Assembly: GCA_026745465.1 (NCBI GenBank)
Contig: JACYXH010000409.1
Span: 62,501 to 126,500 of the forward strand
Reading direction: 5' to 3'
Source of the DNA: Lota lota
Taxonomy: Eukaryota; Chordata; Actinopteri; Gadiformes; Lotidae
DNA: 64,000 nucleotides
Shown here: piece by piece, positions 25,920 through 40,689 of the stretch
Numbering within the stretch: position 1 is the first letter of the stretch
Layout: each line of letters starts with the position of its first letter
Notes under the pieces: model-generated
Seen by the model: the letters and a program-made list of their open reading frames with translations, nothing else
Database searches by the model: none
What the model was told of the DNA's origin: nothing
Translations under genes and position numbers: made by a program

Positions 25920-26879
25920 ATCTATTTTACCGTTTCTGAAAGATTTCTTTTATCCTTCCACTTGAGGGAGGTGGGCAAGGAAAGACAACCAAGACACATT
26001 ATCCTTTTAAGTCGGCGAGGATCCATGGGCAGGCCACTTGTGAGCTCAAGTGCCATAACGGTATCCACAGGTGAATCCATGCATTCTAGCGCTCAGCTAC
26101 AGCCTGCGGTGGATCAGGCCTCTGGCTAAAGGTTGAATTGTGCTTGAATGTGTCGCTTGGGTACACCCTGGGTCTCTGTCTAAGACCACAGAGGCCTCTG
26201 CAGTAGGTGACGTTGTGCACACCTCTCCAAACTCTCTTCTACAGCCAGTTTTTGTTTTTGTTTTTCCTGCTCATGTTTTCTGGTTAATATATGACTAGGC
26301 TCACGAATCAGACTTCAGATTGAAATCGGAAGTCTGATGGCAGACAAGCTAAAATGTGGGTGAACAGGATTGTTTCGCTTTCTTTCACTTCATATTGGTT
26401 TCAACCAATCATATTGTTGGAGGCTCATAATTGGCAAACACAAACTCGGCCAGCAGTTGTAAACCGTAGAAAAGTGTCAGTAAAGGTTTCAAATCAATAC
26501 GGTATAGTCTGGCCCCAATAGAAATACACTTATTAAATCTCCTCTGAAGGCTTCATCTGCGCGTGCAAATTTGTTTTCTCTGGTCTGGTTCTAGGTTCGA
26601 CTCTTGTCTAGCTCAAAATGTCATTGGCAAGGCAAGAGAGAAGCGCCTTGCTGCATTCGTATCAAATCACCTTCTGCTAGGCAGTGAGAGAGTTGCATGC
26701 TAACACCATAGGCCTTTTATTTTAAAATATGTTAGTCACCAAAGTCAATAGGAAAAATCATTAACACCTAGCCTCACCTGTTAGTCACTTTGTGATGAAA
26801 GAGTCTTCCAGACGACCTCATGGGATATTTACATTTAGTCGGTTTGCAGACTCTTATCCAAATGATGTAGGAACCAAAG

Positions 26880-26923
<44 letters not shown>

Positions 26924-27090
26924 CCCTCCGTTTTATAAGAACAGTTTTTTAAGAACAGTGGAAAACTTTCTCTGAGCAGGTGAATAGAGTGGTTGTCGTA
27001 TTGAGGGTATTTTTAATATAATATAAATAGAGGGGACATGAATATATTGCGAACGCCATCCAGTCCTAGCCCTCCGCTGTCTTCAGGTCT
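25920..27090. other. Unique intergenic DNA
   Basis: Contains a perfect 10-bp inverted repeat (ATCAGACTTC at 26307-26316, GAAGTCTGAT at 26329-26338), a dispersed repeat fragment at 26827 and (CA)n at 26881-26921. Confidence 0.5.
26827..26872 (-). mobile_element. Teleost short dispersed repeat fragment, copy 2
   Basis: TTTACATTTAGTCGGTTTGC then AGACTCTTATCCAAATGATG; same family as the 4661 fragment, followed closely by a CA microsatellite. Confidence 0.4.
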
Positions 27091-27091
27091 T

Positions 27092-27093
<2 letters not shown>

Positions 27094-27143
<50 letters not shown>
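27094..27143. repeat. (TC)n microsatellite
   Basis: About 24 uninterrupted units. Confidence 0.97.
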
Positions 27144-27145
<2 letters not shown>

Positions 27146-27264
27146 ATATCTGACCTTTTCATCTTTGTGTTACTCGTTCAGTCTTAACCCCCGCCCCATT
27201 CCTCACCCCACAACCCTCGTCCTGCACACAATCTCTCAATCATTACTCTTGACCTTTCAGTATC

Positions 27265-27465
27265 GCTTCTCTCTCTCTCTCTCCCTTCCTCTCTTCCTCT
27301 CTCCCTCTCTCACTCGCTTCCTCTCCCCCTTCTCTCTCCCCCTGTTCTTCTCCATCTTCATCTCTCTCTCTTCCTCTCTTCCTCTATCTCTCTCCCTCTG
27401 TTCTGATCCATCTTAATCCTTCTCTCCATCTCTCTCTCTTCCTCTATCTCTCTCTCTCTCTCAGG
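27265..27465. repeat. Imperfect TC tract
   Basis: CTCTCTCCCT and CTCTTCCTCT words. Confidence 0.9.
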
Positions 27466-27541
27466 CCTGTAATTCAGCTTGTTTCAGGGCCAGTTAGGCA
27501 GCCAGTGGAGTTAATCTGTCTCTTCAGGTAATAAATCATTG

Positions 27542-27547
<6 letters not shown>

Positions 27548-27612
<65 letters not shown>
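27548..27612. repeat. (TC)n microsatellite
   Basis: About 31 units, one CCCT interruption at the end. Confidence 0.97.
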
Positions 27613-27614
<2 letters not shown>

Positions 27615-27782
27615 TCTTTGTTTGTGCATCTTACTCTCTCTCTCATCTATCTATCTATCTCTATCCTTAAGCGCAGAGTCCTTCTTAGCTAATACATGGA
27701 CATGGAACAGCGCTCACACTTATTGTGTCGACAGGCTTGCTGGTGTTCCTTTTCTTTCTGTTTATCTCTTTAAGGGGGAATG

Positions 27783-27860
27783 TATGTGTGTGTGTTTGTG
27801 CATGTTTGCCTGCATCCACACTTGTGTGAGCATCTGTGTGTGTGTGTGCATGCATGTTTA

Positions 27861-27924
<64 letters not shown>

Positions 27925-27953
27925 TGTGTACGTTGGTATGTGTGCATGCATGC

Positions 27954-27992
<39 letters not shown>

Positions 27993-28048
27993 TGGTTATC
28001 TCTGCTCACACATCCAGCATACGGGGGGGGGGGGGGGGGGGGGGGGGG
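27783..28048. repeat. TG microsatellites ending in a 26-bp G run
   Basis: TG-rich 27783-27990, pure 27866-27918 and 27955-27990; poly-G 28023-28048. Confidence 0.95.
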
Positions 28049-28256
28049 TGAAACTTCATACGCTGGAGGTGCCAGGGCCAATAAGAAAATATTGTTGAGA
28101 CGTCACGACCAATCAGGTGTGATGCTCCTCTCTTTCTGCTCACCAGCCCCCCACCCCTTCACTAAAGAGAACAACAACTCCTGCTCCCACCAATAACAGA
28201 TGGACTTTATATATTTTTTTCGTGAACAAGCAAAAAGAACAGCTTTGTCTGAAAAT

Positions 28257-28280
28257 ATGTGTGTGTTTGTGTGCATGTGT

Positions 28281-28311
<31 letters not shown>

Positions 28312-28372
28312 CGTGTGTGTGTGTGCGCATGTTTGTGTGTGTGTGTGTGCGTGCATGTGTGAGCGTGCATGT
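28257..28372. repeat. TG microsatellite with GC interruptions
   Basis: GTGTGTGCGTGTGC-type units. Confidence 0.95.
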
Positions 28373-28464
28373 GACATATCTATGACCAGGCAGGTGCATG
28401 GGAAACGACCGGCCCCTCCGCCAGACAAAGCCACAGCAGGAGCTGAAGCTGAGGAATAAAAGAC

Positions 28465-28622
28465 TAGAGACACAGAGAAAGAGAGGAGAGGAGGGGGGGG
28501 GGAGGAGGAGGGAAGGAAATCAGCTTAGAGTAGCAGAAGGAAGGAGATGGTGGGAGAGGAGGAGGAGGAGGAGGAGAATGAGCGTGAATGGGAGGTATGG
28601 TTGGAGAGGGGGGGGGGGGGGG
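28465..28622. repeat. Purine-rich tract with G runs
   Basis: GAGGAGGAG units with G runs at 28492-28501 and 28609-28622. Confidence 0.88.
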
Positions 28623-28624
28623 TG

Positions 28625-29350
28625 AATGGACGTGTTGTGGGATCTATTGTCGCTCTCCCTCTGTAAGAACTGTTAGGAATCTAAGTAGAGGGACCGAGCA
28701 TGTAGTGTTATATACTTCCCTAGGCCATGCTGGGACCATCTGACTTCAGCCAAGCCCGGAAACGTCTCGACAGCGACATAATACATGTATATACGTTCAC
28801 ACTATAGGCAAGGAGAAGGTTTCTCTATATAGCACCCTTCAGAGTCAGAGGCCCTTCAGAGTGACCAATTAGGAAATGGGCAGGAAAAACACCAGAACGT
28901 TTAAAGGACAACCATCAAATTACACTTAAAGTAAATCATTGTAAACAGAAATGTAAAATACAAGTATAAGAAGGTTACATAATAAAGCATGCATTCATAC
29001 ACTACTACGACTGTCTCAATCTACTCCGCTAGCTGGTACTTGACGACCAAAACAACAAAACTAAATTGCGTTGTTAATGCGAGTTTTGAGTTTGTACCGT
29101 TGCTGTTTAGGTGCAAAAGGCACAGTTTAACACAGAACCGCAAAGAGAGAGCACATTTTCTCCTCCAAATAACTGGAAGCTAGCATCTTGAAAATATACA
29201 CAATGCTAATTGTTTCTTTATTGTTGTTATTGTTATTTATGAGAAGAAACAAGATAGCTATATTCTAGGATAACTTGAAGCTTTATTTTTTATTCTGGTT
29301 TATGATACCAATATTTCAGCTTTAATTAGACATTTTATAACCTACGCAAG
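28625..29350. other. Unique AT-rich intergenic DNA
   Basis: No recognisable gene or repeat structure. Confidence 0.5.
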
Positions 29351-29367
29351 GCGGGTCTGGTTGTTCC

Positions 29368-29470
29368 CTCTCTCTCTCCATCTCCCTCTCCCCCTCTCTA
29401 TCTCTTTCTCTCTGTCCATTTCCATATCCATCTCGCTCTCTCTCTCTCTCCCTCCCTTTTGCTGGCCCTT

Positions 29471-29558
<88 letters not shown>
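29368..29558. repeat. TC microsatellite
   Basis: Imperfect to 29470, then uninterrupted (TC)n 29474-29557. Confidence 0.97.
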
Positions 29559-30132
29559 AATGCCAACAGACATTCAATAACCCAGAAGTTAATAACTACA
29601 TGAGTAATGTCAGCTATAGCTGTGTGTATGTTTGTCTGCGTGTGTTTGTGTGTCTGCAAGTGCACATTTGTGTGTCTGTGTGCCATGTCCATGTACGAAT
29701 GTGTGTGTTTGTGTGTGCGCGGGTACGTGTAAATAATCTCCAGGCTCAGTGGACTGTCTCTCCAGGTTTGCGGGGGCCCAAAGATTATTTCTTCCCCCCC
29801 CCTCCCTCTGAGCGCCAAGCTGCGTTCAACACCTACGGGCAGCTCTCCACCGTTCAGCTCTGTTCAGCTCTGCTAAAAAAACACCCACAACTAAATAATC
29901 ACGTGCAATGACAAAAACACATTCACATTCCCTATAGGCAAAGTGTGTATCTGATGTGTTTCTGATCATTTTCTCAAAGCTTCATTACATTTAAGTGTTC
30001 ATTCCCTGGCGGTGTGAAGTGTTGCTTGGCTAATCGTTGTTAGGCACTGTGGTGGTCCTGAACGCACACCAAAGCAGGGCATTAGAACAACAAGCCCTGT
30101 GACCAATCGGAGGAAATAGAGTAGTCACACTC

Positions 30133-30172
30133 AGTGTGTGTGTGTGCGTGTGTGTGTGTGTATGTGTGTTTG

Positions 30173-30256
<84 letters not shown>
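30133..30256. repeat. TG microsatellite with GCCTG interruptions
   Basis: Three TG runs separated by TTTGCC. Confidence 0.97.
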
Positions 30257-30339
30257 TCTCTTCTTCTACACGTTCTGATTGGTTAGGGACAGAAGGAGAC
30301 AATTCTTATGCTATAGTGCTGCAGAATCGTGATAAGGGA

Positions 30340-30675
30340 CAACACACACACAAGCACATGTGCACATAAACACCAACACACACACACACACACACACACA
30401 GATACACATACACATACAAACACAATCATTCACCTAATCAGCAACTGCATCCCATGCTGCAGGGTCCATTCCACCCTGCATAGAGATAGAGAGAGAGACA
30501 CTCAGCAACTAGAGAGCTGCTGGAGTCTGGCCCCTGCATATCTTACCATAGTCACTATAGGACCACACACACACAGACACACACACACACACACGCATAC
30601 AAACATACACATACACATACACACACACACACTCACAGACACACACACACACACACACACACATACACATACACA
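30340..30675. repeat. CA microsatellites
   Basis: CA-rich 30340-30425 and 30563-30675 around a unique core. Confidence 0.93.
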
Positions 30676-30917
30676 TTGTACAGTGTACACAGGCAGGAGG
30701 AGTTCATCAACAGATGCGAAACCGTCCCACTAGAAACAAAAGCAGCCTTTCTTCAACGACATTGTGACCTTTGTCTTTCTTCTCCTTACTTTGCCTACCT
30801 GATCCCCCCTCTTCCTCCTCTTCCTCCTATAGTATTTCTATCCTTTCCACCCCAGAGGATTTTGGGTTTTGACAGAACAGTTCATCACAAACCCTCCGCA
30901 GGTCTCGTTCCACAGCG

Positions 30918-31270
30918 GTGTGTGTGTGTGTGTGTGTTTGTGTGAGTATGTGTGTGTGTGTGGGGGATGTGTGTCTGTGTGTGATTGTGTAGTTGTTTGT
31001 CTGAGTTTAGGTATGGTGTGGTGTGGTGTGTGTGTGTGTGTGTGTGTGTGTGCATATGTCTGTCTGTCTCTGTAGGTGTGTGTTTGTGTACCTTTGTGCA
31101 TCTTTGTCTACTTCACAATGTGTGTATCTCTGTGTTTATGCATATGTTTGCATGCGTGTGTGTGTGTGTGTACACAAAGCTGTTTGTGCCCATATATATG
31201 TGGGGTGTAATTTCAGTACAGCTTGAAGATCTTCTATCTCTATTTCTTCTTCATCTCACTTTTTATACAA

Positions 31271-31302
<32 letters not shown>

Positions 31303-31303
31303 G
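30918..31303. repeat. TG repeats then a TC run
   Basis: TG-rich 30918-31175, TC 31272-31302. Confidence 0.92.
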
Positions 31304-31585
31304 TTACGTTGGTGACCTGAAGTTCTAGGACCAGTCTGCAAGAGTGAATGCCTCTCTGGTTTCTGGGAACTATTAGCTCTGAAAGAAATGAGCTGATTGT
31401 GGGGACAATGACCCGGGCTGCAGCACGTCTGCCCTCAGAGTTGTCTGAGAGGCCCCTCTGGACCCAGCAAATAGATCAGAAAAAAGAACTTCTAGAAAAA
31501 TCTATAAAACAAATATGAGCCCGGGCCAAGATGGCCACCAGGAGTGTCATCAATGACCGTGTCCCCGCAAAGTTAGTTCTCAGAA

Positions 31586-31592
31586 ATGTGTG

Positions 31593-31658
<66 letters not shown>

Positions 31659-31787
31659 TGTGGGTTACTGTTTACAAATCATAGCATTCTGTGTCACATT
31701 TGTTCAGGATTTGGATAAAAAAGTTATTGTTTAATGTTTGGACCTTTCCCCCTTGTTTTGTTTTTACATAGTTATGTAAATACGCGA

Positions 31788-31829
<42 letters not shown>

Positions 31830-31967
31830 ACACAAAGTCAGAGAAGCTTAATTATGTATGTGCACATGTGTGTATGTGAAGTGTGTCTGTGTGTGTGTAT
31901 GTGTTTCTGTGTGTGTGTGTGTCTGTGTCTGTGTGTGTGTGTATTTATGAACAACAAAAGGCTATTT

Positions 31968-32024
<57 letters not shown>

Positions 32025-32118
32025 CGTGTCCATGGGGGAATATTAAAAGGCAGCAATCCTTTAAGGTGTCTGTAATTTTCACATGCTCAGGATATAAGTA
32101 GTTACCTACAAAACAGAA

Positions 32119-32163
<45 letters not shown>

Positions 32164-32200
32164 AATACATATATAAACACACACACAGACTTTTAAATGC
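31586..32200. repeat. Alternating TG and CA microsatellites
   Basis: TG 31586-31660, CA 31793-31835, TG 31870-32025, CA 32126-32162. Confidence 0.95.
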
Positions 32201-32545
32201 AATCTGTCTCTATGAGTTACATGGAGAGGTTAGTCAATTATGAGTCAGAGGAGTAAGTCAGCTATTCAATGAGTTAGAGGAGTTAGTCAGCTATTCAATG
32301 AGTTAGAGCAAGGTGTTAGCTATTCAAACCTAGGAGACAATAGAAACATCTATCTTTTCCACCAGCCGTCTCCAACAGCAACGAGAGCGATGTCTGACCT
32401 CTCTCTGGCTGACCAGCCCGTGGCGTCCAGTGCTCCAGCTTCATGCTGAGTACAGAGCGAATGTCTGTGATTGGTGCAGGTTTGGCTTGTTTGTTTGTGT
32501 GGGTATTGGATGATGACTGTGTTGATTTTGTGTCCTAAGTATATA
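32200..32545. other. Unique DNA with a short tandem duplication
   Basis: GAGTTAGAG/GTCAGCTATTCAATG words are tandemly repeated two to three times at 32245-32320. Confidence 0.55.
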
Positions 32546-32547
32546 TA

Positions 32548-32740
32548 TGTGTGTGTGTGTGTGTGTGTCGGTGTGTGTGTGTGACAGTGTGCAATTGCAG
32601 CTGTAAGCACTTGTGCATGTGCAAGTGTGTACGTGTGTGTGATTGAGAGTGTTTGTGTGTATATGTGTGGGCGCATATGCGTGTGCTTGTGTATGCGTGT
32701 GTGTGTGTGCATGCATGCGTGCACGCGTGTGTGTACGAGA
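32548..32740. repeat. TG-rich tract
   Basis: TG units with AT, GC and CA interruptions. Confidence 0.9.
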
Positions 32741-32814
32741 GGCGATCTATCACGAGCAGATCCGTGGCGAAGGTGCCAGGCCAGGGGAGGATGAACACGT
32801 TAGTGTCAGCGGAG

Positions 32815-33269
<455 letters not shown>

Positions 33270-33425
33270 TGATGGATAGAGGGAGAGCGAGAGGGAGGAT
33301 GAAGGCTAGAGAGAGGGGGAGACAGAGAGGGAGGATATCATATTTAGTTTGGGGTTGTAAGTCAGGTTTTTTGGTGCAACTGAACAAGGTCAGAGAAAGA
33401 CAGAGAGAGATCACATTACCCAACT

Positions 33426-33426
<1 letters not shown>

Positions 33427-33476
<50 letters not shown>
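33427..33476. repeat. (CA)n microsatellite
   Basis: About 24 units. Confidence 0.97.
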
Positions 33477-33481
<5 letters not shown>

Positions 33482-33615
33482 ACCACACATGCACACACAC
33501 ACTGCGTGAAGATATCAAATCACCAGTCTGGAGGCTCTCACCCCCCTCCCCCCCTGTACGTTGTCTTTGTCTCCGATATCAAAGCATCAACAGGCACTGC
33601 TTAGGTTAAGTATCA

Positions 33616-34430
33616 ACATGATGTGGACATGATATGAACATGACATAGATGTGTTAGAGATATGAGCTGAACAAGATATAGACATGATATAGACATGGTG
33701 TAGACATGATCTAGATATATTAGAAATATGATGTAGACATGATTTAGACATGATATAGACGTGTTAGAGATATGAGCTGAACAAGATATAGACATGATAT
33801 AGACATGATGTAGACATGATCTAGATATATTAGAAATATGATGTAGACATGATTTAGACATGATATAGACGTGTTAGAGATATGAGCTGAACAAGATATA
33901 GACATGATATAGACATGATGTAGACATGATCTAGACATGATATAGACGTGTTAGAGATATGATGTGGACGTGATGTGATATAATCATGATATTAAAATGT
34001 GTCATGTTATATTAATTTTTTTATAACATGATTCTGATACATGATAAGAACATGATATAAATACGATATGAAAAGGAAATGAACATGATATGACCATGAT
34101 ATGACGGTGATATAATTATGATAGGAATATGATATAAATATGTTATAGACATGATATGAACATGATATGAACGTGATGTAAATGTGATGTGAACGTGATA
34201 TAATCATGATATGAACATGATATGAACATGATATGAACACGATAGGAAGTCATATGAACATTATATAATCACGATATGAACATGATATAAACATAATATG
34301 AACATGATATGAACGTGATGTGAACGTAATGTGAATGTGATATAAACACGATATGAAAATGATATGAAAGCACACGTTTTCATACGAACGTGATATGAAC
34401 ATGAGATTAAAGTGATACAGGGTGATCTGA
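33616..34430. repeat. GACATGATATA satellite with 110-bp higher-order unit
   Basis: Short units such as GACATGATATA and GAACATGATAT repeat throughout. In 33616-33960 they are organised in a larger 110-bp unit: TATGAGCTGAACAAGATATA starts at 33661, 33771 and 33881. The 34010-34430 part is a looser 12-bp array. Confidence 0.88.
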
Positions 34431-34900
34431 AGGGAAAGTAAGACTGCAGTCTATCATGTATTTGAAGGCTGTGTATGAAATCTGACAAAGTGTAGGCGTG
34501 TTGGGTTGATTACTCACATGTGTGGGTGTAGAAATGTGTGTCTTACAACGTGCATTTCGTGCGTGTGTGCGCGTGCTAGGTTCGGTCACAATGTTGCTAA
34601 AGGTATGTTCATATTGGTTAGCCACATCCTGCTCTGAGAACACACACACACGCCACTGCTGGCAAATTACAGGGAGTTTAGTTTGTTTACTTACTGTACC
34701 GTTCACTTCACACACATTTTTAAAACAAGCTAAACCTAAATCCACCTTTGTACCCCTTACCCACCTACCACCCTCACATCTCTTCCAGTTACAGAGGGCC
34801 GATATATCTTGCCCTGCATAGTGCGTAGTATAGCATTACATTACAGCACTCCAATCTGACTTCTAGGAAAGATGGAGAGATTGATTATATTTACCTGGCC
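34431..34900. other. Unique intergenic DNA
   Basis: Nothing recognised. Confidence 0.5.
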
Positions 34901-34902
34901 AT

Positions 34903-35060
34903 CACACACACACACACACACACGCACACACACACACACACACACGCACACACACACACACACACCACACACACACACACACACATACATACATACATAC
35001 ATACATACATACCCACACACACACATATACACACGCACATACACACACACACACCAGCAC
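34903..35060. repeat. CA microsatellite with (CATA)n core
   Basis: CA runs around ACATACATACAT at about 34984-35013. Confidence 0.96.
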
Positions 35061-35172
35061 TGATACTTAGCTATGCATAAGTGTGCGCTACACGCATGTG
35101 TGTTTGCTGAGATGTCATCAATATGAACATTTAGCTGTCATCAATATGAATTCCTGCAGGGGTTCATTCATG

Positions 35173-35760
35173 AATTTAGTATATAAATGCTACTACTAAC
35201 AATGTCTATTAGCTTTGTGGTGAGTAAGTTTAGTATATAAATGCTACTACTAATAATGTCTATTACTTTGGTGGTGCGTAAGTTTAGTATATAAATGCTA
35301 CTACTAATAATGTCTATTACTTTGGTGGTGCGTAAGTTTAGTATATAAAAGCTAATACTAATCATGTCTATTAGCTTGGTGGTGAGTAAGCTCAGTATAA
35401 ATATGCTAATACTCATAATGTCTATTAGCTTTGGGCCGAGAACGTTTAGTATATAATTCTAATGTCTATTAGCTTGGTGGTTAGTAAATTTAGTACATAA
35501 ATGCTAATACTAATAATGTCTATTAGCTTGGTGATGAGTAGATTTAGTATATAAATGCTAATACTAATAATGTCCATTAGCTTGGTGGGGAGTAAGTTTA
35601 GTATAAAAATGCAAATACTAATAATGTCTATTACTTTGGTGGTGAGTATGTTTAGTATATGGATGATTATACTAATAATGTATATTAGCTTGGTGGTGAA
35701 TATGTTTAGTATATAAATGCTAATACCAATAATGTCTATTAGCTTGGTGGTGAGTAAGTT
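35173..35760. repeat. 54-bp minisatellite, about 11 copies
   Basis: Unit begins TTTAGTATATAAATGCTA and contains AATAATGTCTATTA and TTGGTGGTGAGTAA. Successive copies start at 35281 and 35335, 54 bp apart. Because 54 is a multiple of three, the minus strand has an 18-residue repeating frame; I treat it as non-coding. Confidence 0.92.
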
Positions 35761-35974
35761 GCTATGGTGAGCTGGCAGCTGTCCAGCGGGAGATTGATCG
35801 GGGCCTGGTTATTCTTTCCTACAGAAACAGTACAGAACACCAGCAGAACCTCTCTGTCTTGCTCTCGATCTATCTCTCCATCCCTCGCTACTGTCTGTCT
35901 CTCCCTCCTGTTTTTCTAGATGTCTCTCTCTTCTTCCTGCTGGTCTTTCTCCCTATCCAGTTCTCTATCCCTTA

Positions 35975-36106
<132 letters not shown>

Positions 36107-36223
36107 CCCTCCTGCCTGCCTGTCTATGTCTCTCACCCTGTCCTCTTCTTATCAATCTGCAGCACGGTATTGATCGCCCGGCTGATATTACCTTTAATGT
36201 GTTCGGGGGAGGAGGTGGAGGGA

Positions 36224-36281
36224 GTGTGTGTGTATGTGTATGTATGTGTATGTGTATGTGTATGTGTCTGTGTCTGTGTCT

Positions 36282-36362
<81 letters not shown>

Positions 36363-36372
36363 TGTGTGTGTG
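36224..36372. repeat. TG microsatellite
   Basis: TGTATG and TGTCTG units then (TG)n 36288-36358. Confidence 0.97.
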
Positions 36373-36517
36373 GAAGGCAGCTTTCACTTGCCCCCCTGGC
36401 TACAGGAGCTCTTAGGAAGACATCTATCAACATTTCCAGGCATAGGGGGAAGATCAAGAGGGAGGGATGAGTGCAGGACAGGGTGTGATCACAAATGCAG
36501 ACTCACATGCATGCATG

Positions 36518-36519
<2 letters not shown>

Positions 36520-36578
<59 letters not shown>

Positions 36579-36800
36579 GCACACATGCATGAATGTACAT
36601 CCGTATTTTCATACCTATGCTCACACATACACACACGCACACATACACACACAAGCACACATGTACACACACACATGCGCACACACACACACACACACAC
36701 ACACATATGCACGTACATGCACACAGAAACATGCACAAACATACACACAAATACACACACACAAACAAGCATGAACACACACACAATAACATACACACAC
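36520..36800. repeat. CA microsatellites
   Basis: (CA)n 36522-36574, then interrupted CA to 36800. Confidence 0.95.
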
Positions 36801-36830
36801 CTATATTGATCAAGCACAATAACATTGTGG

Positions 36831-36972
36831 GAGTGTGTGTAGATGATGGTTGGTTTAAGCAGCCTCACCTAGCCGAGTCTGATTGGACTCTGTGGCTGGG
36901 TGAGGCTGCACACCTGTTGCACATTGAGTAATCAGTGTGCACAGGTTAAACCAGCCATCTCCAAACACACTC
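36831..36972. repeat. 142-bp foldback with three-way-junction potential
   Basis: Outer arms 36831-36858 and 36946-36972 pair with a few mismatches (GAGTGTGT with ACACACTC, GGTTTAA with TTAAACC). Between them sit two adjacent hairpins. Hairpin 1, 36859-36909: GCAGCCTCACC pairs with GGTGAGGCTGC, AGCC with GGCT and GAGTC with GACTC, loop TGATTG. Hairpin 2, 36912-36946: ACCTGT, GCACATTGA against TCAGTGTGC, ACAGGT, one bulged T, loop GTAA. Nothing coding. It could be a MITE-like foldback or a structured RNA gene. Confidence 0.65.
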
Positions 36973-37204
36973 AAGGAGTTCTTCCAGATGGCAACAACAC
37001 CAGGCCATGGATCAGTATCAAACCTTTACAATAAACCACCTTTCCTTTGTCTGGAGGAGCCCAAAGGAAGCCACCTAGGTTGAGTGTGGCAGCCACCTAG
37101 GTGGTGTGTAGTAATGGTCTTTGCCTCAAACATGCTTACCCATGGCACACACACACATTGACACACAGAAATTAAAATGAGTGCATTAAAAAGCATACAC
37201 ATGG

Positions 37205-38855
<1,651 letters not shown>

Positions 38856-38856
38856 T

Positions 38857-38857
<1 letters not shown>

Positions 38858-38944
<87 letters not shown>
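38858..38944. repeat. (TG)n microsatellite, about 42 units
   Basis: Uninterrupted. Confidence 0.98.
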
Positions 38945-38945
<1 letters not shown>

Positions 38946-38949
38946 CCAG

Positions 38950-40005
38950 AGTACCTGCAAATTATGATCTTGACTGTGTACTCTCAGATCCGCATGTATA
39001 AATATGCTATGTATATTTGGCCATATATATTCCAGTAATTCCCTGCTGTATAGTAAGTGTGCTGCCCTGTGTTTCCTGGCTGTGGAGCAGTGATAGTCTC
39101 AACAGACCAATATCTGTTTCCATAATCAGACAACTTGTAAGCGTTTAGCTGTGTTTTTTACACAACACTGTTACTCTCTGTAGCTTTGTAGGCCTAATTA
39201 TCTCTAAACCCATTACACACACAACCACAAAACACGGGCACACACATAGAAAGACAAAAACACACACACACATATATACACACACACACCAACCACACAG
39301 GCATGCACACAACCACAAAAATGGACACACACACTCTAACTAAACATGCACTTATCTGGCATTAGATTCACACATTCTCTAGTTTTTCATTTGTTTAATT
39401 TGTGGTTATTGTTTGAGATTGGAATAACAGCGTGAGTGGCCCTGCACTTTTAATGTGAAGGAAATGGGCAGAGAACACGTTTTACAATTACTCCTCAACA
39501 CTCATTTACATACAAATAAAACCACGGATAGGAATACAACCTCCCCTCTCATCTCCCACCATGTAATGTAGAGGCGGGAAGGGGAATATCATCCCACATG
39601 ACTATGACATTATAAGAATGTGTGTTATAAGCAGGACTATGTTGCTATTTGGGACCGATAGCACTGCATATTTGAGGCAGTTTGGGTCACCAATCATTTG
39701 TAGTGCTAAATATGGGCACGGGCTGGACATGCTCCTGTGCTACGTTTTAAGCGGAGCTCTCCAAAACCAGTTCGACATGAATATTATGTATGTTTGGAAG
39801 ACATTATTGTGATACATTTTGACTGTGTGTGTGTGTGTTTAGGTGTGTCTGTGTGTGATACATACGTACATTAATTCCTGGTGATTTAGAATCATCCACA
39901 TCATCTTCCCACTGGGAACTATTCTGAGCAAACACAGCTGTGTTCCGGCTTGCACTAATATAGAATGTTATTGTGGCTTGACATACGTATACATAACTTG
40001 CATGA
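38950..40005. other. Unique AT-rich intergenic DNA
   Basis: CA patch at 39214-39335, otherwise nothing recognised. Confidence 0.5.
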
Positions 40006-40140
<135 letters not shown>

Positions 40141-40689
40141 GTTTGTTGTCAGTACGAGTGTGTGTGAGAGAGTGAGCAAGAGAGTGTGAGAAAGAGATAG
40201 AAAGTTGATTCATATGGTTTAAATCAGGATACACTGATGGAAACAATGTTCTGTATCACAATAGATACAAATTTAACCAGCTCAGTAAAAGAATGGTGTG
40301 TGTGTGTGCATTCTCTGTGTGTACATGAGTGTTTTCCCAATGATCTCAGGATGAAAAAGAAATGTCTCGCTGGAGCTAATCTCGGCCATAGTTACATTTC
40401 AGTCAACCGTTTACAAATTGTTAACATATTCATGTTCCACGGTTGTATAAGGGAAACCGTGCTCAGTTCACACACTCACCCTTCAACCACTAAGTTGTTT
40501 GGAGTGACATCACGGAGATTAGCGGGGTGTGCTAAATTAGCCCACGTCAGTGTGCATCCGCCTGTGACCGTCTGCATCCGGGAAGAGAAAAAAACCTGGC
40601 TAACAGGCGAGAGCTTTCACCGGGGCTGCGATCACTGGTGCCCGAGGAAAACGCTGTTTGTGTCAATCACACCCCCAGCCCATCCTGTC

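Noticed and set aside
36831-36972. Interpretation as a parvovirus-like terminal repeat
   Set aside because: Size and T shape are suggestive only; there is no viral ORF, the stems are not unusually GC-rich and the outer arms are imperfect.
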